Below, piece after piece: positions 17,552 through 25,823 of a stretch of DNA of 64,000 bases (positions within the stretch are counted from its first letter, which is position 1; every line of letters starts with the position of its first letter). Position numbers and translations under genes: made by a program. The DNA is from NZ13-RE01 sp964612975. GTDB taxonomy: Bacteria; Dictyoglomota; Dictyoglomia; Dictyoglomales; Dictyoglomaceae. The notes beneath the pieces were generated by a model that was given only the letters and a program-made list of their open reading frames with translations, was not told where the DNA came from and searched no databases. The stretch is from contig CAZTGC010000001.1 in NCBI GenBank assembly GCA_964612975.1, forward strand, positions 248,001 to 312,000, read 5' to 3'.

Positions 17552-18238
17552 ATGTTTCTATTTGATTCAACATATATAATACTTTTACCTGCATTAATAC
17601 TTTCTATTTATGCAAGTTGGAAAGTAAGATCTACTTTTAGTTATTTTTCTCAAATTCCTAATTCCCGCAGAATAACTGGTGCTGAGGCAGCAAGAATATT
17701 ATTAGGTGCCTTAGGATTGCATGATGTAAAGATAGAATTAACCCCTGGTTCACTAACTGATCATTATGATCCTAGGACAAAAACACTAAGACTTTCAGAA
17801 CCTGTATATCATTCTCCATCAATTTCTGCCCTTGGAGTTTGTGCCCATGAAATAGGTCATGCTATTCAACATGCCCAAGGCTATCTCCCGTTAGCTTTTC
17901 GATCCACCTTAGTTCCTGTAGCAGCACTGGGAACAAATATGGCATTTCCTCTATTTTTTATAGGATTTTTATTTGGTAGTCCTTCCCTTATGACTATTGG
18001 TATTCTTGCCTTTTCCCTTGGGGTCCTTTTCTACCTTATTACTCTTCCTGTAGAAATTAATGCAAGTAGAAGAGCAAGAGAACTTCTTTTATCTTCAGGA
18101 ATGATAACTGCAAGAGAAACAGAAGGAGTAAAGGCAGTATTAAATTCTGCTGCATTGACCTATATTGCGGCGGCTGCTATGGCACTTCTTCAACTTTTAA
18201 GATTAATTCTCTTAGCTAATATGAGAAGAAGAGACTAA
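17552..18238 (+). CDS. Membrane zinc metallopeptidase (YugP family)
   Basis: The 228-residue protein has an N-terminal membrane helix, the ITGAEAARILL segment near 42, and the metal site CAHEIGHAIQHAQGY near 107-121 (HExxH plus the following His). Two further hydrophobic stretches (about 125-165) and a C-terminal helix follow, as expected for the neutral zinc metallopeptidase 2 family typified by B. subtilis YugP. The natural substrate is unknown. The place between fmt and rsmB is also seen in clostridial genomes. Its stop overlaps the rsmB start by one base. Confidence 0.88.
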   Translation: MFLFDSTYIILLPALILSIYASWKVRSTFSYFSQIPNSRRITGAEAARILLGALGLHDVKIELTPGSLTDHYDPRTKTLRLSEPVYHSPSISALGVCAHEIGHAIQHAQGYLPLAFRSTLVPVAALGTNMAFPLFFIGFLFGSPSLMTIGILAFSLGVLFYLITLPVEINASRRARELLLSSGMITARETEGVKAVLNSAALTYIAAAAMALLQLLRLILLANMRRRD

Positions 18239-19530
18239 TGGAGGTAAGATTAAGAGCAGGAGAAATTCTCTATGAAATAGAGAGGAGGGAAGGATATGCT
18301 AATTTAATTTTAAGAAGCATCCTTCCCTCCTTAGATTTATCTTTAAAAGAGAAGAAATTAATAACGGAATTGGTTTATGGTATATTAAGATGGCAGATGA
18401 CCTTAGATGAAATTTGGAAAAGATACGTTAAATACCCCAATCATTTAACCCAGTGGGCAAAGATACTTCTTAGAATTGCAGTATATCATGTATATTTTAT
18501 CAAAAATACAAATATCCCTGTTGCCATGAATGAAATTGTAGAAATCTCAAAAATTAAGGCACAAAAAGAAAAAAGCTTAATAAATGCTGTAGTAAGAAAA
18601 ATATCTTCAGAGAGAATTAATATAGGAGATTTTCCTGAAGATATCAAATATAGCCATCCCTCATGGATTTTAGAGGAATTAGAAGATTATTTGGGAAAAG
18701 AAGCAAAAATAGAGATAGCAAAATGGAATAACTTTCCTTCTTTTACTACCATAAGAGTAAATACTTTAAAAACCACAAAAGAAGAGCTAAAGGAACTTTT
18801 CAAAAGTGATGAAATCAAAGTAAGAGATGGATATTTAGTTTCTCAGGCATTAATAATAGAAGAAGGTATACCCCTTGAGAGTTATAAACTATTTAAAGAG
18901 GGATTCTTTACAATTCAAAGTGAAGCTTCCATGTTAACTTCAATAATATTAAATCCGAAACCTAATGAGAAGATTGCAGATCTTTGCTCTGCACCAGGTA
19001 CAAAAAGTACTCATCTTGCTGAGATTATGGAAAACAAAGGAGAAATTCTTTCTGTGGATATTAATAAATCACGATTAGAACTTGTTGAAAAAAATTCCAG
19101 GAGATTAGGAATAAACATAATAAAAACCTTAAATTCTGACATATTGTCTCTTCCAGAGGAATTAAATGGGACCTTTGATAAGGTACTATTAGATGTTCCC
19201 TGTACAGGATTAGGGGTTATAAAACATAAACCTGAAATAAAATGGAGAAGAAAAAGAGAAGATATATATAATCTATCAAAAATTCAATACTCTATGTTGG
19301 AAAAAGCAGTAAAACTTTTAAAAAAGGGTGGTGAAATTTTATATAGTACCTGCACCTTAACTTGGCAGGAAAATGAAGGAGTTGTTTTATCTTTTTTGCA
19401 AAAAAATCCATCCTTTTATTTTAAACCCTTTAACTTGAAGGATAAAGAATTTCCAGGGATTTTAAGAATTCTTCCTTTTTTATATAATACTGATGGATTT
19501 TTTCTTTCTCTCTTAAAGAATGAAGAATAA
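18238..19530 (+). CDS. rsmB: 16S rRNA (cytosine(967)-C5)-methyltransferase
   Basis: RsmB makes m5C967 in 16S rRNA. The 430-residue protein has the N-terminal NusB-like RNA-binding domain (about 1-130, with ELVYGILRWQMTLDEIW). The catalytic domain carries the SAM-binding ADLCSAPGTKSTHLAEIM near 247, the LLDVPCTGLGVIKHKPEIKW block near 318 with one catalytic Cys, and GGEILYSTCTLTWQENEG near 363 with the second. It overlaps rlmN by 11 bases and forms part of the RNA-modification theme of this cluster. Confidence 0.95.
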   Translation: MEVRLRAGEILYEIERREGYANLILRSILPSLDLSLKEKKLITELVYGILRWQMTLDEIWKRYVKYPNHLTQWAKILLRIAVYHVYFIKNTNIPVAMNEIVEISKIKAQKEKSLINAVVRKISSERINIGDFPEDIKYSHPSWILEELEDYLGKEAKIEIAKWNNFPSFTTIRVNTLKTTKEELKELFKSDEIKVRDGYLVSQALIIEEGIPLESYKLFKEGFFTIQSEASMLTSIILNPKPNEKIADLCSAPGTKSTHLAEIMENKGEILSVDINKSRLELVEKNSRRLGINIIKTLNSDILSLPEELNGTFDKVLLDVPCTGLGVIKHKPEIKWRRKREDIYNLSKIQYSMLEKAVKLLKKGGEILYSTCTLTWQENEGVVLSFLQKNPSFYFKPFNLKDKEFPGILRILPFLYNTDGFFLSLLKNEE

Positions 19531-20563
19531 TATTCTTTCCTTCGATATAGATCAATTAACTCAATATTTTAAAGATATTGGAGAGGTATCCTATAGAGTT
19601 AATCAAGTAATGGACTGGATTTACAAAAAAATGATCTGGAAATTTTACAAAATGACGAATTTACCTCTTAAATTAAGAGAAAAATTAGAAGAAGACTTTT
19701 ATATTTATATCCCTAAGGTTTTAGATAAAATAGAAGAATATAATACAATAAAATTTTTATTTCAGTTGGAAGACATGGAAATTATTGAAGCAGTCTTAAT
19801 ATCTCATAAAAATAGAAGAACCTTATGTGTATCTACTCAAGTGGGATGTTCCTTCAAATGCAATTTTTGTGCTACAGGACTTATGGGATTTAAAAGAAAT
19901 CTTTCCTCGGGAGAAATTTTAGCTCAAATTTTGTGGGCTAAAAATTTTCTCTTTGAAAGGGGAGAAGGTTTAAATAATGTTGTTTATATGGGAATGGGAG
20001 AGCCTTTAGCAAATTACGAAGAGGTAATAAAATCAATTAAAATATTAAACTCACCCATTGGGATTGGTATAGGTGCAAGACATATATCCTTATCTACTGT
20101 AGGCCTTGTTCCCCAGATTTATAAACTCTCTAATAAAAAAATTCCAATAACCTTAGCAATTTCTCTTCATGCTCCTGATAATGAATTAAGAAATCTTTTA
20201 GTTCCAATAAATAAAAAATATCCTTTAGAGGAACTTCTTCCTGCCTGTTGGTATTACTCTGAGAAGATGGGGAGAAGAATTTCCTTTGAGTATATCCTTT
20301 TAGAGGAAGTTAATGATACCATAGAGATGGCAGAAAAACTGGTAAATTTATTGAAGAATAAGCCTGCTCATGTAAATCTTATCCCATGGAATAAGGTTTC
20401 TGAATTTCCATGGAAAAGACCGTCTATCCTTAGAATAAAAAAATTTGAGAGGTTTCTGAAAGAGAAGGGAATAAATGCTACTTTGAGGATTTCCTATGGA
20501 GAAAAGATAAAGGCAGGTTGTGGGCAACTAAGAGGAGAATTTATAAGGAGGAAAAAGATATGA
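19520..20563 (+). CDS. rlmN: 23S rRNA/tRNA adenine-C2 methyltransferase (radical SAM)
   Basis: RlmN methylates C2 of A2503 in 23S rRNA and A37 of some tRNAs. The 347-residue protein has the helical N-terminus with YRVNQVMDWIYKK near 24, CVSTQVGCSFKCNFCATG near 105 (the CxxxCxxC iron-sulfur site), VYMGMGEPLANYEEV near 153 and ISLHAPDNELRNLLVPINKK near 212. It ends with RISYGEKIKAGCGQLRG, which holds the conserved catalytic Cys. In Firmicutes prpC and prkC would follow; here a PASTA-only gene overlaps by four bases. Confidence 0.97.
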   Translation: MKNNILSFDIDQLTQYFKDIGEVSYRVNQVMDWIYKKMIWKFYKMTNLPLKLREKLEEDFYIYIPKVLDKIEEYNTIKFLFQLEDMEIIEAVLISHKNRRTLCVSTQVGCSFKCNFCATGLMGFKRNLSSGEILAQILWAKNFLFERGEGLNNVVYMGMGEPLANYEEVIKSIKILNSPIGIGIGARHISLSTVGLVPQIYKLSNKKIPITLAISLHAPDNELRNLLVPINKKYPLEELLPACWYYSEKMGRRISFEYILLEEVNDTIEMAEKLVNLLKNKPAHVNLIPWNKVSEFPWKRPSILRIKKFERFLKEKGINATLRISYGEKIKAGCGQLRGEFIRRKKI

Positions 20564-21090
20564 AGAAAATTAAATACTTTCTTTTCTTTTTAACTGCTTT
20601 TAACATTATATTACTTATCATAAATTTATATACTCTTTTTGCATTCATAAATCCTTCATCACAAGAAAGCATGCCTATTCCTGATGTTAGAGATAAAGAT
20701 GTTGTATATGCCACAAGAGTCTTAATAGAAAAAGGCTTTAAACCAAGAATTCAAGGAATTCTTATGGACAGAAAAAAGGGAGATTTTATTGTTTCAGATC
20801 AAAATCCTTTATCTAAGGCTCCTAAGGGAAGTATAGTAGATTTATGGATAAATCAGCCTGTGAAAATGGTTCTTATTCCTAACTTAAGACATGAAAGTGT
20901 TGAGTCAGCAAGAAACAAATTGGAGAAACTGGGACTCGTAGTAGAAGTAATACCCTCGGAGAAAGGACATGTGGTAAGACAGATTCCCGATAGTAACTTT
21001 TTTATAGAAAAAGGAGGAAATGTCCTATTATGGACAGAAACTTATAACACTTATTCCCAGGAAGAAAGTACAGAAAGTATAATACCTTAA
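20560..21090 (+). CDS. Single-pass membrane protein with two PASTA domains, no kinase domain
   Basis: The 176-residue product starts at the ATG overlapping the rlmN stop (AAGGAGG eight bases upstream). It has one membrane helix (about residues 4-27) and then two PASTA-like repeats: IPDVRDKDVVYATRVLIEKG with QNPLSKAPKGSIVDLWI, and IPNLRHESVESARNKLEKLG with RQIPDSNFFIEKGGNVLLW. PASTA domains bind peptidoglycan fragments in Ser/Thr kinases of the PrkC/PknB type and in penicillin-binding proteins. The gene sits exactly where prkC stands in Firmicutes (rlmN-prpC-prkC-rsgA-rpe), but no kinase, phosphatase or rsgA is here. The domain call is good; a cell-wall sensing role is inference. Confidence 0.82.
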   Translation: MKKIKYFLFFLTAFNIILLIINLYTLFAFINPSSQESMPIPDVRDKDVVYATRVLIEKGFKPRIQGILMDRKKGDFIVSDQNPLSKAPKGSIVDLWINQPVKMVLIPNLRHESVESARNKLEKLGLVVEVIPSEKGHVVRQIPDSNFFIEKGGNVLLWTETYNTYSQEESTESIIP

Positions 21091-21106
21091 AGAGGAGATG
21101 ATTATT

Positions 21107-21766
21107 ATGATTAAAGTTTATCCATCTTTATTGGCAGTTGATATTTTACATATCGGTGATTCTATTAAAAAAATAGAGGATCTTGCTGATGCCTGGCATA
21201 TAGATATAATGGATGGACATTTTGTTCCAAATCTTTCCTTTGGGCCAAGCTTAATTAAAGCATTGAAAAATTTTTCTGATAAACCCATTGATGTACATCT
21301 CATGGTAGAAAATCCAGAAATTTTTGTAGACTCTTTTATTTCTGCTGGTTCAGACCATTTGGGTTTTCATGTTGAAGCAACTTATCATCCCCAAAGACTT
21401 ATCAAATATATAAAATCTCATGGAGTAAAAGCTTACTTGGTATTAAATCCTGCAACTTCCTTATCTACTTTAGACTATTTATTAGAGGAAATAGATACTA
21501 TTTTAATTATGACAGTAAATCCAGGATTTGGAGGGCAAGAATTTCTTCCCTTTACCTTAAGAAAGATTCAAAAATTGAGGGAAAGAGCTTTAAAAGAAAA
21601 TTTAAACTTAGATATAATGGTGGATGGTGGCATAGATTTAAAAACTGCACCTATAGTAGTAGAAAAGGGTGCAAATATTTTGATAAGTGGGGTGGGTATT
21701 TTTGAAAATAGTAATCCAAGATCAGTTATACTAGCTTATAAATCTCTAAGTCTAAAGGAGGTATAA
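21107..21766 (+). CDS. rpe: Ribulose-phosphate 3-epimerase
   Basis: Rpe interconverts ribulose-5-phosphate and xylulose-5-phosphate in the pentose phosphate pathway. The 219-residue TIM barrel has YPSLLAVDILH at the start, WHIDIMDGHFVPNLSFGP near 30-47 with metal ligands, DVHLMVENPE near 62, HVEA near 82, MTVNPGFGGQEF near 136 and VDGGI near 170. The ATG at 21107 is chosen over one nine bases upstream because GAGGAG would otherwise touch the start codon. It follows the PASTA gene by 16 bases. Confidence 0.95.
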   Translation: MIKVYPSLLAVDILHIGDSIKKIEDLADAWHIDIMDGHFVPNLSFGPSLIKALKNFSDKPIDVHLMVENPEIFVDSFISAGSDHLGFHVEATYHPQRLIKYIKSHGVKAYLVLNPATSLSTLDYLLEEIDTILIMTVNPGFGGQEFLPFTLRKIQKLRERALKENLNLDIMVDGGIDLKTAPIVVEKGANILISGVGIFENSNPRSVILAYKSLSLKEV

Positions 21767-21768
21767 AA

Positions 21769-22371
21769 ATGGGATTAATTTATCAACCTTGGTTTATGCC
21801 TCTTCTTCTCTTATTTTTAATGTTTTGGGGAAGAAGATTGGCAAAGAAGGAAGAGGAAGCATATAAAGAAGACGCAAGAAAATATATAAGTATAGAGGGC
21901 AGGGTAGAGGAGAGCAAAGAGGTAATTCCCCCTTGGAGGAGAAAAGAGGAAATTAAAAAGGAAGAAAAAAAGGGATTTCCGATAGGTTATTGGATTTTAA
22001 ATATGCTAGTTATAGTCTATATTGTTTTTGTTTGGTTTTTAACAACAAAAGAAGGGTTTAGTAATAAGATATATGAAATAATCTCAGGATTTGCCTTTGC
22101 CTTTTACTTTTTTAATTTTAATATCCCAAGTTTATTAGGAAATATATGGACCTTTAGAGAGTATCCGGGAAGTGTGAGGGGAGAAATAACTTTAAGTAAA
22201 CATTTTGTATTAGCATCTCGAAAAATTGAAACAAAGATTTACTTATCTACCTTTGCTATTCTCTTTCTTGCAACTTTTTCTTTTTTTATTTTAGGTATTC
22301 TTTTTTCATTGATAATAAGAATTTGGCTTATAGATAGGCATTTATCAAGGACTCCATTGCCTGATTGGTAA
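21769..22371 (+). CDS. Hypothetical membrane protein
   Basis: I do not recognise this 200-residue protein. It has a hydrophobic N-terminal segment (residues 5-21), a strongly charged Lys/Glu-rich linker (about 24-75), then three hydrophobic segments near 78-97, 107-125 and 165-188. A soluble loop with FREYPGSVRGEITLSKHF sits between the last two. AAAGGAGG lies seven bases before the ATG. It starts two bases after rpe and is the last gene of the long plus-strand cluster. Its 3' end overlaps the convergent ABC ATPase gene by 27 bases. The coding status is well supported by ribosome-binding site and composition; no function can be given. Confidence 0.7.
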   Translation: MGLIYQPWFMPLLLLFLMFWGRRLAKKEEEAYKEDARKYISIEGRVEESKEVIPPWRRKEEIKKEEKKGFPIGYWILNMLVIVYIVFVWFLTTKEGFSNKIYEIISGFAFAFYFFNFNIPSLLGNIWTFREYPGSVRGEITLSKHFVLASRKIETKIYLSTFAILFLATFSFFILGILFSLIIRIWLIDRHLSRTPLPDW

Positions 22372-23115
22372 AAAGAATTTTCCTTCCTTAGTTTTTATCT
22401 CTTCAAATTTTAAATTATAAACTTCCTGTAAAATGGAAGAGTTTAAAATGTTTTCTTTTTCTCCATAATTAACTATTACACCGTTTTTGAGAAATAATAT
22501 ATAATCACAAAACAATCCAGCTAAATTTACATCATGAAAGCTTGAAATTATTAATATTATGTTACTTAAATTCTTTATAAAGTCTAAAAAATATATTTGA
22601 TAATAGGGATCAAGATTATTTGTGGGTTCATCTAAAAGTAAAATCTTGGGCTCTTGCACCAATACTCTTGCTAAATGTACCCTTTGCAATTCTCCTCCAG
22701 AAAGCTGAAATAATTTTTTATTTTTAAAATTAATAGTTTCTGTAACGATTAAAATTTCATTAATCTTTTCCCAATCTTTTTTACTTAGATTTTTCCAGTA
22801 GGGATGGTGGGGATATCTTCCCAAGGATACATATTCTTCAACATTAAAAGAAAGATTAAAACTTACTTTTTGAGATAAAAATGCTATATTTTTAGCAAGA
22901 TCTTCCTGTTTATAATTTTTTATTTTTCTTCCATTTATATAAATTTCTCCTTCCCATGGTTCAATATACCGAACCAAAAGTCTTAGAAGAGTTGTTTTTC
23001 CAGCTCCATTTGGTCCCAAAATTCCCACAAGTCCTGTATTGGGAGATTCCCAACTTATGTTATTGATTATTATTTTAGAATTATAACCTGCTTTAACCTT
23101 TTCTAATCTAATCAT
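22345..23115 (-). CDS. btuD: B12/iron-complex ABC importer, ATP-binding protein
   Basis: The 256-residue ATPase has the Walker A GILGPNGAGKTTLLRLL near 31-47, the Q-loop IAFLSQKVSF near 82, the ABC signature LSGGELQRVHLARVL near 137 and the Walker B ILLLDEPTNNLDPYYQ near 157, followed by SSFHDVNLAGLFCD. This is the pattern of FecE/BtuD-type ATPases. I take the ATG that overlaps the permease stop (ATGA) as start. A longer in-frame reading would only translate permease sequence in another frame. It works with the two genes upstream, and the riboswitch ahead of them points to cobalamin or a precursor as cargo. Confidence 0.9.
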   Translation of the reverse strand: MIRLEKVKAGYNSKIIINNISWESPNTGLVGILGPNGAGKTTLLRLLVRYIEPWEGEIYINGRKIKNYKQEDLAKNIAFLSQKVSFNLSFNVEEYVSLGRYPHHPYWKNLSKKDWEKINEILIVTETINFKNKKLFQLSGGELQRVHLARVLVQEPKILLLDEPTNNLDPYYQIYFLDFIKNLSNIILIISSFHDVNLAGLFCDYILFLKNGVIVNYGEKENILNSSILQEVYNLKFEEIKTKEGKFFLPIRQWSP

Positions 23116-24086
23116 TTTTCCCTTATTAATAAGAAAATGAAAAAGGGTGCGCCTAAGAAAGAAGTTATTATTCCAATGGGAATTTCTGTTGGAGAAAGAA
23201 GGGTTCTTGCCAATATATCTGAAAAAAGAAGGATTATCCCTCCAAATAAAAAACTTGAGGGAATAAGCCATTGAAAATCTGAGGTTTTCCATAGTCTCAT
23301 TATATGGGGAGCAATTAAACCTACAAATCCAATAATTCCAGAGACAGAAACGGAAGGTGCAATAAGAAGAGAAATCAAAATCAAGAAATACTTCTGATAT
23401 TTTCTTATAGAAAGACCTAAACTATAGGCTTCCTCCTCGGTAAGACTTAGGAGATTAAACTTTTTTCTCCAAAAAAATGCCCAGGGGATTGAAATGAGAG
23501 AATATATAAATAAAATTTTCAGATGTTGCCAACCTTTACCATTAAATCCTCCCAATATCCAAAAATATACTCCTTGAAAAATTTTTTGATTCTTAAATAA
23601 AAGGAAGGATATAAGAGAAGAAAGAAAAGCATTTAGAGAAACTCCTAATAAAATTAAACTGGAATTATATAATGATTTTCTGCTCCATAGAATTAAAATA
23701 AGAAGGACAATAAGAGCTCCGAGAAGGGAGACCCAAGGTGTAATAAGGGGATCAATTTCCCAAGTTCCCCCTGAGAAAATAAAATAAATTGTAGCACCAA
23801 GGGCAGATCCTGCAGATATACCTATTATATGGGGTTCTGCTAAGGGATTATGAAAATAACTTTGTAAAATACTTCCTGCAACTGCAAGATTTCCACCAAC
23901 TAAAAAAACAAGAAGAGTTCTTGGTAGTCTCAAGTTCCAAAAAATATTCTTCTTAATAAATTCCCCCCCTCCTGACATTATATTACTTATATCCTCAAAA
24001 TCTAAATATATTTCCCCAATAATTAAGGATAGAAAAAGGAAGAGAATTAAAAAGAAAAGTAGTAATATTAATTCTTTATATCCCAT
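23112..24086 (-). CDS. btuC: B12/iron-complex ABC importer, permease (FecCD/BtuC family)
   Basis: The 324-residue protein is very hydrophobic with about ten membrane helices. It has family blocks LRLPRTLLVFLVGGNLAVAG near 52-71, SILQSYFHNPLAEPHIIGIS near 72-91 and GSALGAT just after. LLGVSLNAF lies near 145, and the C-terminal GIIGFVGLIAPHIMRLW near 250-266 is the coupling region that contacts the ATPase. Start and stop overlap its neighbours by one and four bases, so the three genes form one translation-coupled operon under the cobalamin riboswitch. Confidence 0.92.
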   Translation of the reverse strand: MGYKELILLLFFLILFLFLSLIIGEIYLDFEDISNIMSGGGEFIKKNIFWNLRLPRTLLVFLVGGNLAVAGSILQSYFHNPLAEPHIIGISAGSALGATIYFIFSGGTWEIDPLITPWVSLLGALIVLLILILWSRKSLYNSSLILLGVSLNAFLSSLISFLLFKNQKIFQGVYFWILGGFNGKGWQHLKILFIYSLISIPWAFFWRKKFNLLSLTEEEAYSLGLSIRKYQKYFLILISLLIAPSVSVSGIIGFVGLIAPHIMRLWKTSDFQWLIPSSFLFGGIILLFSDILARTLLSPTEIPIGIITSFLGAPFFIFLLIREK

Positions 24087-24976
24087 TATTTATTCCCATA
24101 TACTATTCCGTATAAGGCTTCTAATCCATCTATTAGTCTTGGACCAGGTCTAAAAACAAGGTCATCATTAATATAAAATACTTTTTTATTTCTTACTGCT
24201 GAGATATTAGAAAATTCAGGCTTTTTAATTATGGATTCTATGGAAATTCCTGACATCTCCCCAACAATTATAATATCAGGATTTCTCCGAAGAATATATT
24301 CAACACTTAATATAGGATATTCTGGATCTTCTTTTTCCACTATATTTTCAGTCTTAAGTTTTTTTAGTAAATCTCCAACAAAGGTTGAAGGAGAACAGGA
24401 TATAAAAGGATCATTCCAAAGGAGAAATAAAACCTTCAATTTAGTTCTTACAGGTATTAACTTTCTTTCTATTGTTTTAAATCTTCTTAACATATTGGAA
24501 TAAATATATTGTGCTTCTTTCTCTTTTCCTGTTATTCTTCCAAGAAGTAAAATATTATTTAATACATCTTCAAGATTTTTAGGATCTAATACTACAAAAT
24601 TTGTATTGGGAAGGGATGCAACCAATTGATTAAATATTTCCTTGGGAAAGCTTATATAAAGAACTACTAAATCAGGATTTAAACTTATTATTTTTTCTAA
24701 ATTAGGATTAATAAATCCCCCTACCTTCTCCTTCTTTTGTGCTTCCTTTGGAAAATCGCAAAAATCAGTAACTCCTACAATTCTGTCGCTAAGCTTTAAT
24801 GTAAAAAGAATCTCGGTGGAGGAAGGGGCTAAAGAGATAATTCTTTGGGGTTCTTTTTGTATAGTTATGATTCTCTTAAGATCGTCTTGAACCGCTAAAG
24901 GATAAGTTGTTTTAGAAAAACTAAATGAGAGGATAAAAATCAAAAAGACAATAAAACATTTTAAAAATCTTCTCAT
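24086..24976 (-). CDS. btuF: B12/iron-complex ABC importer, substrate-binding protein
   Basis: The 296-residue protein has a hydrophobic signal sequence (residues 1-22, no lipobox cysteine seen) followed by a helical-backbone binding protein of the BtuF/FhuD type. Landmarks are RIISLAPSSTEILFTLKLSD near 42-61, GVTDFCDFP near 64, KVGGFINPNLEKIISLNPDL near 79-98 and a C-terminal ALYGIVYGN. AAAGGAGG lies nine bases before the ATG. It is the first gene behind the cobalamin riboswitch and its terminator, which makes corrinoid the likely ligand, although iron complexes cannot be ruled out from the protein alone. Confidence 0.88.
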   Translation of the reverse strand: MRRFLKCFIVFLIFILSFSFSKTTYPLAVQDDLKRIITIQKEPQRIISLAPSSTEILFTLKLSDRIVGVTDFCDFPKEAQKKEKVGGFINPNLEKIISLNPDLVVLYISFPKEIFNQLVASLPNTNFVVLDPKNLEDVLNNILLLGRITGKEKEAQYIYSNMLRRFKTIERKLIPVRTKLKVLFLLWNDPFISCSPSTFVGDLLKKLKTENIVEKEDPEYPILSVEYILRRNPDIIIVGEMSGISIESIIKKPEFSNISAVRNKKVFYINDDLVFRPGPRLIDGLEALYGIVYGNK

Positions 24977-24992
24977 AATTCTAACCTCCTTT

Positions 24993-25031
24993 AAAAAATA
25001 AACTCTACCTTCAAGGAAAAAGGTAGAGTTT
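24993..25031 (-). terminator. Riboswitch-controlled intrinsic terminator
   Basis: On the minus strand an 11-base-pair stem (25031-25021 with 25010-25000, sequence AAACTCTACCT and its complement) encloses a ten-base loop. It is followed by A and six U residues, ending just before the AGGAGG of btuF. It lies directly behind the aptamer and is the natural expression platform: ligand binding should favour this hairpin. Confidence 0.85.
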
Positions 25032-25034
25032 TTC

Positions 25035-25235
25035 CCTCCAACTCCCTTTCCTCGAAGGTGTTGGATTATCAGAATAGGGCAGGTCTCCTGACTTCCGGAT
25101 CATCGCCTTCCTCGCCTTCCCAGGTTTTTAACCCCAGTGGCATTCTGAGGAAGACTCCCCAGTTACAGTGGCGGGACCGTGGCGGATTTTCACCGCCTTC
25201 CCTTTTAATCCCCAAAGGGGGAACCCTATTCCTTA
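25035..25235 (-). promoter_or_regulatory. Cobalamin riboswitch
   Basis: Read on the minus strand, this GC-rich region contains the B12 box (AGTCAGGAGACCTGCC, 25093-25078), the core GCCACTG (near 25172-25166) and the GGCGGTGAAAATCCGCC hairpin (near 25198-25182). A closing P1 stem pairs GAATAGGG (near 25231-25224) with CCCTATTC (25079-25072). It stands between a presumed upstream promoter and the terminator in front of the btuF-btuC-btuD genes, so adenosylcobalamin or a related corrinoid should shut the importer off. The conserved elements are seen directly; ligand and effect follow from the known class. Confidence 0.95.
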
Positions 25236-25389
25236 TAAATCCAAATAATATTATAGCATCAAAATTTGTACTAAAGAAGGATGACCTTTGGGTATTTTTA
25301 CTTAACATAATAAACATTATCGGAAGTTTATTGGAAAAAACAAAAAAAATCAATTAAACATAAAAACCAAAGGGTCTAACCTTATAAAA

Positions 25390-25417
25390 TTGTTTTTACT
25401 TTTTATAATGGTATAAT
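25390..25417 (+). promoter_or_regulatory. Putative promoter of the folate/PTPS operon
   Basis: TTGTTT (25390-25395) and TATAAT (25412-25417) are 16 bases apart; a second TATAAT lies eight bases earlier at 25404. The start codon of the first gene is 29 bases downstream with GAGGG in between. Confidence 0.55.
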
Positions 25418-25445
25418 TTAACCAAAAATTATTTGAGGGTTTAAG

Positions 25446-25823
25446 ATGTTTATTGTCAAGAAATTTAAATTTGATGCGGCTCATAATTTGTTATCATATA
25501 AGGGTAAATGTGAAAAATTGCATGGACATACCTATGAAGTTGTGGTAGTTTTAGAAGGTGTTCCAGATGAAGAGGGTATAATTATGGATTTTATAGAATT
25601 GAAAGAAATTATAAAAAATGAAGTCATAGATATTTTGGATCACTCATATATAAACGATATTATTCCACAGCCGACAGCTGAAAATATAGCAGTTTGGATA
25701 TGGAATAAATTAGAATCTAAAATAGAGAGAGCTAACTGCCATCTTTATGAAGTTCAGGTGTGGGAAACTTCTGAAAGTGGAGTGATTTATAGAGGTGAGA
25801 AATTTGAAGGATGTTCAGAATGA
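25446..25823 (+). CDS. queD: 6-pyruvoyl-tetrahydropterin synthase family protein (QueD / PTPS-III type)
   Basis: The 125-residue protein has the zinc ligands and active-site blocks of this family: KFDAAHNL at residue 7, KCEKLHGHTYEV near 22-33, MDFIELK near 55, LDHSYIND near 70, PTAENIAVWIW near 80 and VWETSESGVIY near 105. The active-site motif is C-E-x-x-H-G-H. As I recall, QueD has C-x-x-x-H-G-H and PTPS-III, which replaces dihydroneopterin aldolase FolB, has a Glu here; proteins with both residues can serve both routes. The neighbours folE2, folP and folK, with no folB, favour a folate role, while tgt elsewhere in the window keeps a queuosine role possible. Confidence 0.9.
   Translation: MFIVKKFKFDAAHNLLSYKGKCEKLHGHTYEVVVVLEGVPDEEGIIMDFIELKEIIKNEVIDILDHSYINDIIPQPTAENIAVWIWNKLESKIERANCHLYEVQVWETSESGVIYRGEKFEGCSE

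Noticed and set aside
23116..23292. A longer reading of the importer ATPase starting at 23292
   Set aside because: The extra 59 residues are permease coding sequence in another frame; the normal ATPase start is the ATG overlapping the permease stop.
25058..25357. Open reading frames of about 95-99 codons on both strands over the GC-rich stretch before btuF
   Set aside because: They coincide with the cobalamin riboswitch, and their composition reflects RNA structure rather than coding; neither has a proper ribosome-binding site.
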